Origin: JBBSEZ01 sp038239195
Lineage (GTDB): Bacteria > Planctomycetota > Planctomycetia > Gemmatales > Gemmataceae
Direction of reading: 5' to 3'
DNA: 24,008 nt
Assembly (NCBI GenBank): GCA_038239195.1
Contig: JBBSEZ010000111.1
Location: 1-24,008, forward strand
Positions 12,389 through 20,601 of this stretch are shown here, in pieces (within the stretch, counting starts at the first letter, position 1; every line of letters begins with the position of its first letter). Made by a program: the position numbers and the translations under genes. The notes under the pieces are model-generated. The model was given only the letters and a program-made list of their open reading frames with translations. It was not told the DNA's origin and did not search any database.

Positions 12389-14338
12389 TCACGGGCCGCC
12401 CCTGGCGCGGGCCCCCGTCAGGGCGGTCAGCGTGCGGCCCAGTTCGCCGCTGACCAGGAGGGCCATGCCCAGCCCGCCCATGCCCAGCGCCATCAGCGCC
12501 GTCACCAGCAGACGGAACGTGGGGTAACTGCTGGCGCTGAGTTCCTCCGGTCCGACGCCCAGCAGCAGCGTTGCGCCCGCCAGCGGGATCAGCACCGCCA
12601 GGAACTGGAGCAGGCGTAACCTGCCCTCGACCCCGCCCACTTCTTTGCGAGCCGCCTCGCGCGGCGACCGCACGTCCAGCCACAGCAGCGGGTAGAGCAC
12701 GCGCAGCACCACGAACTGAACCGCGAAAACCGAGTACGTCATGGCGACCAGGCACGAGAGGGCGAACGACACCAGGAAGTGTTGAAACACCTCCAGGCGG
12801 ACGGGGCCGGCGAATGCGTGTAGCGCCAGGGGAAAGACGATCCCGCCGGGCAGCCAGCCCAGGCACGCCATCCCGATCGCCCAGACGGGCAGCCGCAGCG
12901 CACGCCGCCGCGCCTCGGCGACCTCCTCGGCCGCGATCGGGCCCGTGCCCGCCAGCCGGCGCCAGGGGCGGAAGACGGCGGCGACCTGCCGGAACAGGAG
13001 GAACGTACACAGCGGGTAGAAAATGGCGTTGTAGGCGAGGACGACGTTTCGGAAGACCACCTGTTGCTCCGGCGCGAGCTGGATGCGCAGGGCGTTGTAG
13101 GAGATGTTGACGAGGCTGCCGAGCACCTGCGGCAACACCACCAACACCCCGGCCATCAGGAACGGGGCGCGCAGAGTACAGCGCGTGACCGCCCCGCCGG
13201 GCGGCAGCTCGCGCTCCATGCGGCGCAACTCGCGGCACCCTTCCAGCGCGGCGGCCAGCTCGGCCGCGCTCTGGTAGCGGTCGCGCGGCTCGGGTGCCAG
13301 ACAGCGGCGCACCAGGCGATCGAGCGCCGGCGGGACGGCCGCCCATTCGGCCAGCGAAGGCGCGCCGGCCCTGCGCTGTTGGGCGCACCAGCGCAGGAAG
13401 TCCGCGGCCCTGCACGGCTGCAAAGGCACCACCGGCTCGAACGGGGCCCGCCCGGCGAACAGCTCGAACAGTACGACGCCGAGCGAGTAGACGTCGGAGC
13501 GGACGTCTACGACCTCGGGCGACACTCCACTCTCGGGGCTCATGGCGTCGAGGTGCTCGGGGGCCATGTAGGCAAGCGTCCCGCCCAGCGCCGACTCGGT
13601 GGGGCCGGCGCCCTCTTCGGCGGCGGGACGGGCGACGTTGAAGTCGGCGAGCAGGGGCCGGCCGTAGCGGTTGAGCAGGACGTTGGCCGGCTTGACGTCG
13701 CGGTGCAGCACGCCCAGCGCGTGCGCGTGGGCAAGGGCCTCGGCGAGCCGGGCGCCGATCCAACAGCCCACCTCGACGAAGTCGCTGTCGGCCAGCAACT
13801 CGCGGTCGCGCAGCGAGGCGAGGTCGAGAGCGGTCGTTTGCTGGCTCAGGCCATCGAGGGCGGCGAGGAAGTCCCGGCCGCTCCAGTCGGGGCGCCCGGC
13901 CAGCACCTCGATTGCCTTTTCGAGAGTCGTGCCGGGGACGTACTGCATGCACATCAGGCGCAGGTCGTGCTCGCCATCGACGACCTCGGAGAAGACGTGG
14001 ACGATGTGGTCGTGTTCGAGGCTGGCAAGGGTGCGCGCTTCCTGCCCGCGGTTGCGCGACACCTTGAGGGCAACGTGCCGGCCCAGCGACACCTGACGGG
14101 CCAGGTAGACCTTGGCGAAGGCGCCGGTGCCCAGGACCGACAGCAACTCGAAGTCGTCGAGGCGCTGGCCGGGCGCCGGCAGGCCGAGGAGGTGGGGAGA
14201 CGAGGAGGGCTTGTCGCCCGCGGCGACCGGGGCGCGGAAGGGTGGGGCAACGGCGGTCACCGTCCAGCCCTCGTCTTCGGGCAGCATGGTGCTCCGCTCG
14301 TCGCGCGGCTTGCTCTCGGCCATGAGTCGCTCTCGCAT
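12389..14338 (-). CDS. Ser/Thr protein kinase with multi-pass membrane C-terminus
   Basis: The 649-residue protein has a disordered N-terminus (1-60), a Hanks-type kinase domain (about 63-370) and a membrane part with about six hydrophobic segments (roughly 392-412, 429-450, 483-506, 519-550, 577-597, 607-630). Kinase motifs are VLGTGAFAKVY (68-78), K92, E100, HRDVKPANVLL (212-222), DFN (232-234) instead of DFG, and YMAPE (257-261). An insert of about 40 residues follows the LMCMQYVPG hinge, as in many planctomycete kinases. The metal-binding Asp232 remains, so activity is likely. The start is uncertain: ATG at 14338 and an in-frame ATG five codons later are both possible. The sigma factor gene ends 33 bases upstream, suggesting a shared signalling operon. 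Confidence 0.87.
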   Translation of the reverse strand: MRERLMAESKPRDERSTMLPEDEGWTVTAVAPPFRAPVAAGDKPSSSPHLLGLPAPGQRLDDFELLSVLGTGAFAKVYLARQVSLGRHVALKVSRNRGQEARTLASLEHDHIVHVFSEVVDGEHDLRLMCMQYVPGTTLEKAIEVLAGRPDWSGRDFLAALDGLSQQTTALDLASLRDRELLADSDFVEVGCWIGARLAEALAHAHALGVLHRDVKPANVLLNRYGRPLLADFNVARPAAEEGAGPTESALGGTLAYMAPEHLDAMSPESGVSPEVVDVRSDVYSLGVVLFELFAGRAPFEPVVPLQPCRAADFLRWCAQQRRAGAPSLAEWAAVPPALDRLVRRCLAPEPRDRYQSAAELAAALEGCRELRRMERELPPGGAVTRCTLRAPFLMAGVLVVLPQVLGSLVNISYNALRIQLAPEQQVVFRNVVLAYNAIFYPLCTFLLFRQVAAVFRPWRRLAGTGPIAAEEVAEARRRALRLPVWAIGMACLGWLPGGIVFPLALHAFAGPVRLEVFQHFLVSFALSCLVAMTYSVFAVQFVVLRVLYPLLWLDVRSPREAARKEVGGVEGRLRLLQFLAVLIPLAGATLLLGVGPEELSASSYPTFRLLVTALMALGMGGLGMALLVSGELGRTLTALTGARARGGP

Positions 14339-14371
14339 GACGGCCTCTTTCTTCCGGTGGGGCAGGGAAGT

Positions 14372-15124
14372 TCAGTCCGTCCCGCCGCGGCGCTCCAGGG
14401 CGGGCCGGCAATGCTCCAGCAGCCCCAGGTCGATCAGTTCCTCCTCCAATCGCTCGGGCGTTGGCGCGTCCAGCGCCTGGGCGATCTCGTCGAGCAGCAG
14501 GTCGGCGAACCGATCGCGCGCCCGCTCCAGCGTCTTGCGCACCCCCGCGGCGGTTAGCTCCTTGCCGAGAGGGCCACTCAACCGCTCCGCCATGTCGTGA
14601 GAAGGCAAGTCGGGATTGTCGGCCCGGAAGCGCAACACCGTGTAGAAGGGCTGGCCGCTCGCCTTCTCGGAGGCCTCCAGGGCCAACCAGGCACGCGCCA
14701 ACAGTTCGTCGCACCAACTCTGCCGGAAGGCCTCGTCGCGCTGAGCGGCGAGGGCGCACTCGACGGCGGGCTCGGGGACGTCCTGGGAGAGCCCCGCGGG
14801 CTGCCGTTTCTTGCGCTTGTGGTAGTCGGCCACGAGGTGGAACAGCACGCCCTTGACAAAATCGCGGAAGCGCCCGCGCTCGCGGTCGGCGCCGCGCAGG
14901 TCGCCGTGCAGGAAGCGGTAGGCGAACTCCTGAGCCAGTTCCGCGGCGGCGTCGGCGTCGCGCAGGGCGCCGAGCAGGTAGCGCTTGACCGCTCCGCCGT
15001 AGCGCTCCAAAAGCACACGGCGGGCCTCGTGCGCGCCCTCGTCGGCCCCGTCATGCGCCTGGCGCAGCAGCGTCCAGAGCGTGGCGATCTGGTTCAAACG
15101 CACGTCGGGCTCGCTCAGGTCCAT
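14372..15124 (-). CDS. ECF-like RNA polymerase sigma factor
   Basis: The 250-residue protein has an N-terminal region resembling sigma region 2: LLERYGGAVKRYLLGAL, AAAELAQEFAYRFLHGDL, then GRFRDFVKGVLFHLVADYH followed by the basic KRKKRQP. The second half is a divergent region 4 ending in AAGVRKTLERARDRFADLLL. This layout is common in planctomycete ECF-like factors encoded next to Ser/Thr kinases. It may direct transcription in response to a signal relayed by the kinase immediately downstream (33-base gap). No anti-sigma gene is adjacent. The ATG at 15124 gives a standard N-terminus. Confidence 0.8.
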   Translation of the reverse strand: MDLSEPDVRLNQIATLWTLLRQAHDGADEGAHEARRVLLERYGGAVKRYLLGALRDADAAAELAQEFAYRFLHGDLRGADRERGRFRDFVKGVLFHLVADYHKRKKRQPAGLSQDVPEPAVECALAAQRDEAFRQSWCDELLARAWLALEASEKASGQPFYTVLRFRADNPDLPSHDMAERLSGPLGKELTAAGVRKTLERARDRFADLLLDEIAQALDAPTPERLEEELIDLGLLEHCRPALERRGGTD

Positions 15125-15288
15125 GTCGGTGCCCCCGAAGGGAGACGGGAAAATAGCGCCGAGGGCATTCTACCTGCTGCCCGAGGGAAACGCGAGATGA
15201 GGAGCGGACTTGCGCCAGGGCCCTGGGTTTTCGGCGCTCGAGGACCTCCAGGCGCCGGCCAGGCATGCGACCTTCGAGGTCGGCCGGC

Positions 15289-15722
15289 TCACTCCCTGGC
15301 GAGGATGGCGTCGAGGGCGTGACACCCGCGAACGTGAGGACCGGGGCCCCGGAAGTGGTCGAGGATCGAGCCCGTGCAGCCGGCCTCTTCCAGGGCGTCT
15401 GCGAGGACGGCGAGGACAGCGCTGTCCAGCGCCCCCGAAGGCAAGGACCGCTGTTCGTAGGCCGCCTCCGCCAGCGCCAACACGTCGGAGGTGCGCCAGG
15501 TTGGATCGACCGGAGCGGGGCGGAAAGGGTTGCCGAAAATGTCGCACACGAGCGCCAGTCGGGCGCTCCGTTCGCTGCTTGCGTCCTCGGCAGTGGCGAC
15601 TCGTTGCTCAAAACGGGGAAGCGGGGCAGGGCCGGCGGGGCGGCCGCGTGCATCGTGGCCGGGAGCCCGGCCAGGCCCGTTACCGCGAGAGCGAGGAGCA
15701 AAGACCTTCGCGCGAGGGACAT
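15289..15722 (-). pseudogene. broken gene: signal peptide joined out of frame to a CACCR-family C-terminal domain
   Basis: From ATG at 15722 one frame encodes a clear export signal (MSLARRSLLLALAVTGLAGL followed by ATMHAAA). After about 15612 the meaningful sequence is in another frame: FEQRVATAEDASSERSARLA, DIFGNPFRPAPVDPTWRTSD, AVLADALEEAGC and GPHVRGCHALDAILARE, ending at 15289. The latter is the C-terminal half of the domain fused to CsrA at 9225-10025, aligning with its RDVFGPRPFRP and GDHVRGCWVVDLL parts. The N-terminal half with the CACCR motif is missing. GTG at 15549 could start an 86-residue fragment, but the homology extends upstream of it. I infer either a frameshift or the junction of two truncated genes. 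Confidence 0.6.
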
Positions 15723-15929
15723 GCTTCGATACTCTCCCTGACCACGGGACGACCTCCCTTTACGCTATGGCCCCCCGGCGACGCGGGCTAGCAACCTCGA
15801 CGCGAATCGCCGCAGGTGCCCTTCCTGGCGCGGAGAGGGCGTCGCGTGTCCTCCTGCCCACCCTCAAGGACTTGCAACGTCTTTGGTCCGCCGCGCCTGA
15901 GCGTCATGGACAGGGCGACCGTCGCCGGC
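15723..15929. other. intergenic stretch without recognisable gene
   Basis: Open frames here are antisense or out-of-frame by-products of GC-rich DNA. I see no RNA gene, repeat or convincing promoter in it. Confidence 0.5.
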
Positions 15930-16433
15930 TCAACGGTCCGGCTTCTTTCGGCCGGCGGGCTTCGGCCAGGCCCAGACTGCCGTCCGCTGCCGGGGGGTGA
16001 GCCGGCCCCAGGCCACCCGTAAGGCATGTTCCGCGTCCGCCTGAGTCGCATACGCCCGGGCCCCGCTGAACTCATTGGTCTTCGGCGGGAGCTTGTTCCA
16101 CAGCGGCTCCGGCACGTCGCGGCCGCACGGCCGGTCCGTGTCCCAGGGCCTTGGAGGGAACAGAGCCCACCAGGCCCATTTTCCTTCCGGCTCGTAAAAC
16201 GAGGAGCGATCCGGCCGCTTGCGATTCTGCACCTGCCAGCGCACGCACTCGGCCCCCAGAACGTCGCCGTTGTCCTCCAGCCAGTCGGCGATGACGGAGC
16301 GCAGCGCCCAGTCGGCCGGGCGACGAGCCAGACCAACCCCAAAGCTCTCGGGGATGAGGAGCGGGGCGTAGCGGGTTCGTTTGCTCGGCACGCCGGGGCC
16401 TCCAAAGGGCCGCAGTTGCCCTCGCGCGCCCAT
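15930..16433 (-). CDS. TIGR02996-type domain protein, hypothetical
   Basis: The 167-residue protein contains RPADWALRSVIADWLEDNGD and ECVRWQVQNRKRP, the pattern of the TIGR02996 repeat-companion domain abundant in Gemmata, in which a short (A)DWLEE helix pair precedes variable repeats. The C-terminal part (PEPLWNKLPPK, YATQADAEHALRVAWGRL) matches small stand-alone members rather than repeat proteins. Function is unknown. The ATG at 16433 lies 3 bases past the ligase stop and has GAGG upstream, so it is probably translated from the same transcript. Confidence 0.65.
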   Translation of the reverse strand: MGARGQLRPFGGPGVPSKRTRYAPLLIPESFGVGLARRPADWALRSVIADWLEDNGDVLGAECVRWQVQNRKRPDRSSFYEPEGKWAWWALFPPRPWDTDRPCGRDVPEPLWNKLPPKTNEFSGARAYATQADAEHALRVAWGRLTPRQRTAVWAWPKPAGRKKPDR

Positions 16434-16436
16434 CGA

Positions 16437-17549
16437 TCAGGCCTCGGGCGAGGTTTCCGCGACGATCAGGTCCACGACGTCCTCCAACCGGCCGGCCCGG
16501 GCGAACGCCTCGCGCTGGCGGCGGGCGCCGTTGCCGCGGGCGACCGTCTGGCGGACCAGAGCGGAGACCTCGTCCCACTCGCCCGCGCCCTCCAGGGCCG
16601 GCCGTACGAAGGCCAGTAGCCCCTCGACCACTTCGCCCGCCGGGGCGGCGCGGCGAGCCTCCACGTCGATCAGAACGCCGTCGAGCCCATAGCGCGAAGC
16701 GTGCCACTTGGCGGCGCGGAGGAGCTCGGGCCTGGCACGGGGCCCTGGTTCGCCGCGCCGGTGCGCCTCGTGGCACGCCCTCGCCAGGGCCCGGCACAGC
16801 CCGGCGATCATCACCGCCTCGTCCACCGTCATCGAGACGTCGGTGGCCCGGAGCTCCAGCGTCTCGAAGTGGGACGACGGGCGAACGTCCCAGTAGATCT
16901 TCGAGGCGTCCTCGATCATGCCGACGGCGACGAGGTCCGCGACCAGTTCATCGTACTCGGCGCGCGAGGCGAAGGCGTTGGGCGTGCCCGTTGTGGGGAA
17001 TCGCTGGAACAACTCGGTGCGGTAACTGGCGTAGCCGGTGTCCACCCCCTGCCAGAACGGAGAGTTGGCCGCCAGGGCGATCAGCGGCGCGAGCCAGGGC
17101 CGCGCCCGGTTCATCACCTGGATGGCGGCCTCGCGGTCGGCGATGCCGACGTGGACGTGGCAGCCGAACACGATCTGCTCGCGCGCGAGCTGCTGGAAGT
17201 CGTCCGCGATCCCGCGGTAGCGATCCTTGGGGGTCAGGGCCTGGTCCTGCCAGCGCGAGAACGGGTGAGTCCCCGCGGCGGCGATGCGGCTGCCGTTGCG
17301 CTGGGCCGCCTCGGCCAGGGCGCGCCGCAGGCGGACCAGTTCGGCGCGCACCTCGCCCAGGGTGCGGCAGACCGGCGTGCCGATCTCGATCTGCGACAGG
17401 TAGAGCTCGTTGGTGACCTCGTCCCCCACGGACTCCCGCGCGTCGGGCAGAATGCGCGCCGCGCGGGGGCGGAGCTCGCGGGACGTCGGGTTGACGATCT
17501 GATACTCCTCTTCCACCCCGAGGGTGAAATCGTCGTTGGAAGTTGCCAA
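16437..17549 (-). CDS. GCS2-family carboxylate-amine ligase (YbdK-like)
   Basis: The 370-residue protein has the YbdK/GCS2 glutamate-cysteine ligase-like signature: FTLGVEEEYQIVNPTSRELR at the N-terminus, NELYLSQIEIGTPVC, GTHPFSRWQDQ, FGCHVHVGI with its metal-binding His pair, YRTELFQRFP, and SSHFETLELRATDVSMTVDE. Family members form peptide-like bonds between a carboxylate and an amine using ATP; E. coli YbdK has weak gamma-glutamylcysteine ligase activity, and the substrate here is unknown. No ATG fits. I choose TTG at 17549 because GGAGG (17558-17562) lies 8 bases upstream; TTG at 17555 is too close to that site. The TIGR02996-type gene follows after 3 bases. Confidence 0.88.
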   Translation of the reverse strand: MATSNDDFTLGVEEEYQIVNPTSRELRPRAARILPDARESVGDEVTNELYLSQIEIGTPVCRTLGEVRAELVRLRRALAEAAQRNGSRIAAAGTHPFSRWQDQALTPKDRYRGIADDFQQLAREQIVFGCHVHVGIADREAAIQVMNRARPWLAPLIALAANSPFWQGVDTGYASYRTELFQRFPTTGTPNAFASRAEYDELVADLVAVGMIEDASKIYWDVRPSSHFETLELRATDVSMTVDEAVMIAGLCRALARACHEAHRRGEPGPRARPELLRAAKWHASRYGLDGVLIDVEARRAAPAGEVVEGLLAFVRPALEGAGEWDEVSALVRQTVARGNGARRQREAFARAGRLEDVVDLIVAETSPEA

Positions 17550-17687
17550 GTGCAATGCCTCCGCAGTCGGCCTGAAGGCTCCCCCCGGCAGGCATCCTGC
17601 GCAGGCGAGAGGCTTCCCCAGATGCGATGTTCGCGGATGGCGGCGGCGAGCTCAAGAGGAAATGCAGGAGCCAGGGGAGATGCTCGC

Positions 17688-18140
17688 TTACGCGATCCCG
17701 GATGGGCAGGTTTGTTGCGCGCTTACCAAGGCCCTTCTCATGAAGCCGGCGACTTGCCCGTACGCAGGCCCTTCCAGCCCTCGGAGCGTGTGGGCAATGT
17801 CGATGTTCGGGCCGAGCTTGCTTGTCCAGGTGCCATCGGGCAGTTGCCTCGCGGCATGCTGAGGCGCGCCGTTCAAAGCGTAGAAAGCTACCTTCTCATG
17901 CCCTTGCTCCAGTTCGCCGTGGTCGGCCGGTTCGTATCCCAGGAGCGCGAACGCGGCGAAGAACGCGGAGAGCGTGGCAGTGCGTGGAACATCCAGAGGC
18001 CAGTGGTGGGTAAACGCCGGATCGGGCCACCACCAGGCGTCGGTGGCCCCGGCAGCCCATGCAATGCAGTTGTACGCGGCGGTGGCGACGCTCGTGGGCG
18101 TAAACCCTTCGCTTCGCAGGAGCGGGAAAAGGTCGTCCAT
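17688..18140 (-). CDS. DUF7689-type hypothetical protein
   Basis: The 150-residue protein has YNCIAWAAG with a conserved Cys, then WWWPDP, TLSAFFAAFALLGYEPAD, EKVAFYALNGAPQHAARQLP and GTWTSKLGPNIDIAH. The early Asn-Cys and later His in APQHAARQL, plus Asp in NIDIAH, recall a papain-like Cys-His-Asp arrangement, as in small cysteine-protease or amidase folds; this is inference. The pattern matches a widespread uncharacterised family (DUF7689). The ATG at 18140 is 9 bases past the stop of the preceding gene, making it the last gene of a three-gene operon. Confidence 0.7.
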   Translation of the reverse strand: MDDLFPLLRSEGFTPTSVATAAYNCIAWAAGATDAWWWPDPAFTHHWPLDVPRTATLSAFFAAFALLGYEPADHGELEQGHEKVAFYALNGAPQHAARQLPDGTWTSKLGPNIDIAHTLRGLEGPAYGQVAGFMRRALVSAQQTCPSGIA

Positions 18141-18149
18141 GGTTCAAAC

Positions 18150-18599
18150 TCAGTACCCGCGATCTTCTGCCCAGCGAAGCCAGGCCGCGGTCATTTTGTC
18201 GAGCTTTCCTCTGCCCGACACTGGAACGGGGTCTTCCCCGGTGATGGCCTTCAAAGCCCAGAACCAGTGGTCGGGCTCTCTCTTCAACTCCGCAACGATC
18301 AGAGGTATCGCCTCCCGCCCCATGCCGATGATCTGCTGGTAGGCCGGGTGAGTGGCTTGCTCGGTCGTGGAGGAGCAGAAGGCCACGGCCTTTTTCCAGG
18401 TGCGAACCAGTTGCTGGAACCGGATCGCCAGCGTGGGCGCATCGTTGCCATTCTCCGGACGACGATCGTACCGGTGGGAGGCGGACGCCGCCTTTGCGGC
18501 AGAAGGAGGGACCACCAGCGGCGTCGCGCCTCGGTGGCCAGGCGCCTGGCCGGTGGCGCTGGCGGCGATGGAAGCAGAGTACAAGCGTGGATGAGTCAT
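18150..18599 (-). CDS. hypothetical protein partnered with the DUF7689 gene
   Basis: The 149-residue protein has a variable N-terminal half and a conserved C-terminal half: IRFQQLVRTWKKAVAFCSST, HPAYQQIIGMGREAIPLIVA, EPDHWFWALKAITGEDPVPV and a final KMTAAWLRWAEDRGY. I recognise this as a small conserved hypothetical family often encoded beside proteins like the downstream one. It is alpha-helical, resembling a single HEAT-like repeat unit. Its ATG overlaps the stop of the upstream gene by four bases (18596-18599). Because the N-terminal 50 residues are low in complexity, a later start is possible. Confidence 0.65.
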   Translation of the reverse strand: MTHPRLYSASIAASATGQAPGHRGATPLVVPPSAAKAASASHRYDRRPENGNDAPTLAIRFQQLVRTWKKAVAFCSSTTEQATHPAYQQIIGMGREAIPLIVAELKREPDHWFWALKAITGEDPVPVSGRGKLDKMTAAWLRWAEDRGY

Positions 18600-18997
18600 G
18601 AGTTTGGCTTTCTCTCCGCAAGAAGGCGCTCAATTTCAGCGATTCTCTCACTCAACCAATCCCTGAAGGAGCGGGCCACTTCAAGGTCCATGACGACGCC
18701 TGCTTCGACTTCGCGGACGATCGCATCTCTCGATTTGCGTTCTTCTTCGACCTCTTCGCCCAGCAACCCGTCCTTCGTCAACTCGTGGACGACTTGCTGG
18801 GGGATGGCGAATCGCTCACTCCAGAAGTCCACGTGAACGTCGAGGCGAGGCGTGATCCCGCCGATGACGCCGTCCGCGTGAAGCACGCGAAAGGCGGCGC
18901 TCTTGAGGTAATCGAAGCGGACGCGGGCAACGTGCGAAGCGCCTTGCTCTCCCGGCGATCCGCCTCGATTGATCGCGTTGGTCTCCTGTTCGCCCAT
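18596..18997 (-). CDS. conserved hypothetical protein, first gene of a three-gene operon
   Basis: The 133-residue protein reads VRFDYLKSAAFRVLHADGVI, GGITPRLDVHVDFWSERFAI, PQQVVHELTKDGLLGEE and a helical tail VVMDLEVARSFRDWLSERIA. The pattern is that of a small conserved protein found in scattered bacteria, possibly related to DUF3467 proteins, with a beta-rich core and a C-terminal helix; its role is unknown. ATG at 18997 opens the frame. It overlaps the next gene by ATGA, suggesting tight co-expression of all three proteins. Confidence 0.65.
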   Translation of the reverse strand: MGEQETNAINRGGSPGEQGASHVARVRFDYLKSAAFRVLHADGVIGGITPRLDVHVDFWSERFAIPQQVVHELTKDGLLGEEVEEERKSRDAIVREVEAGVVMDLEVARSFRDWLSERIAEIERLLAERKPNS

Positions 18998-19338
18998 CGG
19001 TCAGCACCTCGGCGGTAGATTACTCCTATCTTGACTTGTCGGGGAGGGGACGGAAACTATTCGGAAGTTCACTGCCGGTTCGGCGGGCTGGACGTGTCCG
19101 CCTGCTCCCAGCGCGCCGTGTCGGCAACGACGTCGTCTCAAGGAGCCGGAAGGGCCGCCTTGCTGCGGGCCCTCGATCGCCGAGCGCTCGCTGTCCGGCG
19201 CCCGCCTCCGCGCCGCTCCCTCGCCGCACGGTCTGCTATTCCCCACAATAAGGCCAGCGTCCGCCGTCTTGGCGTATCCCGCTGCGGCACCGAGCGGCCC
19301 GGCAGCCTGCCGTGTGCGCTATTTGCCGGGAGGCCTCC
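18998..19338. other. divergent intergenic region
   Basis: These 341 bases separate the minus-strand three-gene operon from the plus-strand DUF4328 gene. Open frames in it lack family features. No RNA gene or clear repeat was seen; promoters for both directions presumably lie here. Confidence 0.5.
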
Positions 19339-20262
19339 GTGAACGACGTCTGTCCCTGCCCCGCGTGCGGCCGACGCCTTCAACTGCCCGAGAACGTCAT
19401 CGAGCAAGAGGTGCGTTGCCCCAGCTGTGGGGAGGTCTTCAAGGCTCGCCCCGAAGGCCCGCCAGCCGCTCCGGCGGCGGGCGGATTTCAGAGCGAGCCC
19501 TCCGTGGCTCGCGCGCCGGGCCGAGAGGACCGCTACGGCGACGAGCCGCGCACGCCGACCTGGGAGCGCCCCCGGGAGGGGTGGGACGATCTGGACGACT
19601 GGCGCCCGCGGCTGCCCGAGGCGTTGCCCGGGGCCGGGCTCTCGACGACGCTGGTCGTGTTGCTGGCCCTCAACGTCGCGATGGGCTTCGTGACCCTCGC
19701 CGTCGATGCGATCAGCCTGAACAACCCGCCGAAACAGCTTGGTGCCGGGCAGGCCCCCGACCTCGATCCACTCGTCGCCTTCGGTTGCCTGGCCGGGCTC
19801 GTCTACCTCGGCACCGCCGTGGTCTTCTGCACGTGGATGTACCGCAGCTACGCGAACCTGCGCGAGTTGGGCGTCCGCGGGCTGCGCTACTCGCCGGCCT
19901 GGGCGGCGGGGGCCTTCTTCGTCCCCATCCTCAACCTGTGGCGCCCCTGCCAGATCGCCCAGGAGATGTGGCGCGCCAGCTCCCCCCAGCTCGACGAGGA
20001 GGATGGGCCGCGCTGGCAGCGCACGTCCGGCTCGGGCATCGTCGGCGGTTGGTGGACGTTCTGGCTCCTCTCCAACTTCGTCAACCAGGTCGCCGTCCGC
20101 GCGGCCCTCGCCGAGGGCCGCGAGGCGTTCGAGATCGGGGCCGTGGCGGGGGCCCTCGGCGGGGGGCTCTCGTGCCTTGCGGCCCTGTTCGCCATTTTCA
20201 TGATCCGCGGCCTCCGCAGGCGGCAAGAGCAGAAGCTCGAGGAACTGCTCGACCGGTGGTGA
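19339..20262 (+). CDS. zinc-ribbon DUF4328 membrane protein
   Basis: The 307-residue protein opens with a zinc ribbon (CPAC at 7-10 and CPSC at 27-30), a Pro/Arg-rich linker (about 38-97), and then a DUF4328 membrane domain. The latter shows TWMYRSYANLRELGVRGLRY, SPAWAAGAFFVPILNLWRPC and GSGIVGGWWTFWLLSNFVNQ, with about four hydrophobic segments. DUF4328 proteins are uncharacterised. GTG at 19339 is chosen because GGGAGG (19328-19333) stands 5 bases upstream; GTG at 19312 would add nine residues with a stray CAIC. The C-terminus is a charged helix. Confidence 0.82.
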   Translation: MNDVCPCPACGRRLQLPENVIEQEVRCPSCGEVFKARPEGPPAAPAAGGFQSEPSVARAPGREDRYGDEPRTPTWERPREGWDDLDDWRPRLPEALPGAGLSTTLVVLLALNVAMGFVTLAVDAISLNNPPKQLGAGQAPDLDPLVAFGCLAGLVYLGTAVVFCTWMYRSYANLRELGVRGLRYSPAWAAGAFFVPILNLWRPCQIAQEMWRASSPQLDEEDGPRWQRTSGSGIVGGWWTFWLLSNFVNQVAVRAALAEGREAFEIGAVAGALGGGLSCLAALFAIFMIRGLRRRQEQKLEELLDRW

Positions 20263-20601
20263 GGGCCGCGCTCCGGGCAAGAGGAGCTCGTGCTCCGGGT
20301 GGAACACCGCGAGCACCGGGCTGCACACCCAAGGGGGCCCTTCCCGCGCTCGTTCCTTGACACCCTCGCGCCCGCATGCTACCTATCCTCTACCGTTCAT
20401 CTCGTAGCAAGCCCCCTCCTATCCGGTCGAAGTTCCGTCCCGTCCAGCGGCACCGAGGCCGCAACCATTCTTCCCGGCGGTGGGCCCGTTCAACGCCCGC
20501 CGGACCGCCCTCGTTTTCGCCTCTCCGAAAACGCCAACGGTGCGCGCCCCGAAGGGCGCCGCGCCGCGCATCTCGTTTCGTATCTTGCGGAGACACGTCT
20601 C
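20263..20601 (+). promoter_or_regulatory. 339-bp leader region of the large surface protein gene
   Basis: No gene is convincing here. A perfect TTGACA occurs at 20357-20362, followed after 17 bases by a poor TACCTA; TATCCT at 20384-20389 is a better -10 but at 21 bases. If transcription starts nearby, the 5' leader would be roughly 200 bases. GGAG at 20589-20592 precedes the ATG at 20602. Confidence 0.25.

Noticed and set aside
15051..15722. A 223-codon exported protein starting at 15722
   Set aside because: Only the first 35-40 residues (signal peptide) are convincing; the rest is a shadow of the CACCR-family remnant in another frame and runs antisense to nothing recognisable.
16701..18836. 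A 711-codon plus-strand open frame
   Set aside because: It is antisense to the carboxylate-amine ligase and the DUF7689 operon, and its composition reflects GC-rich codon bias only.
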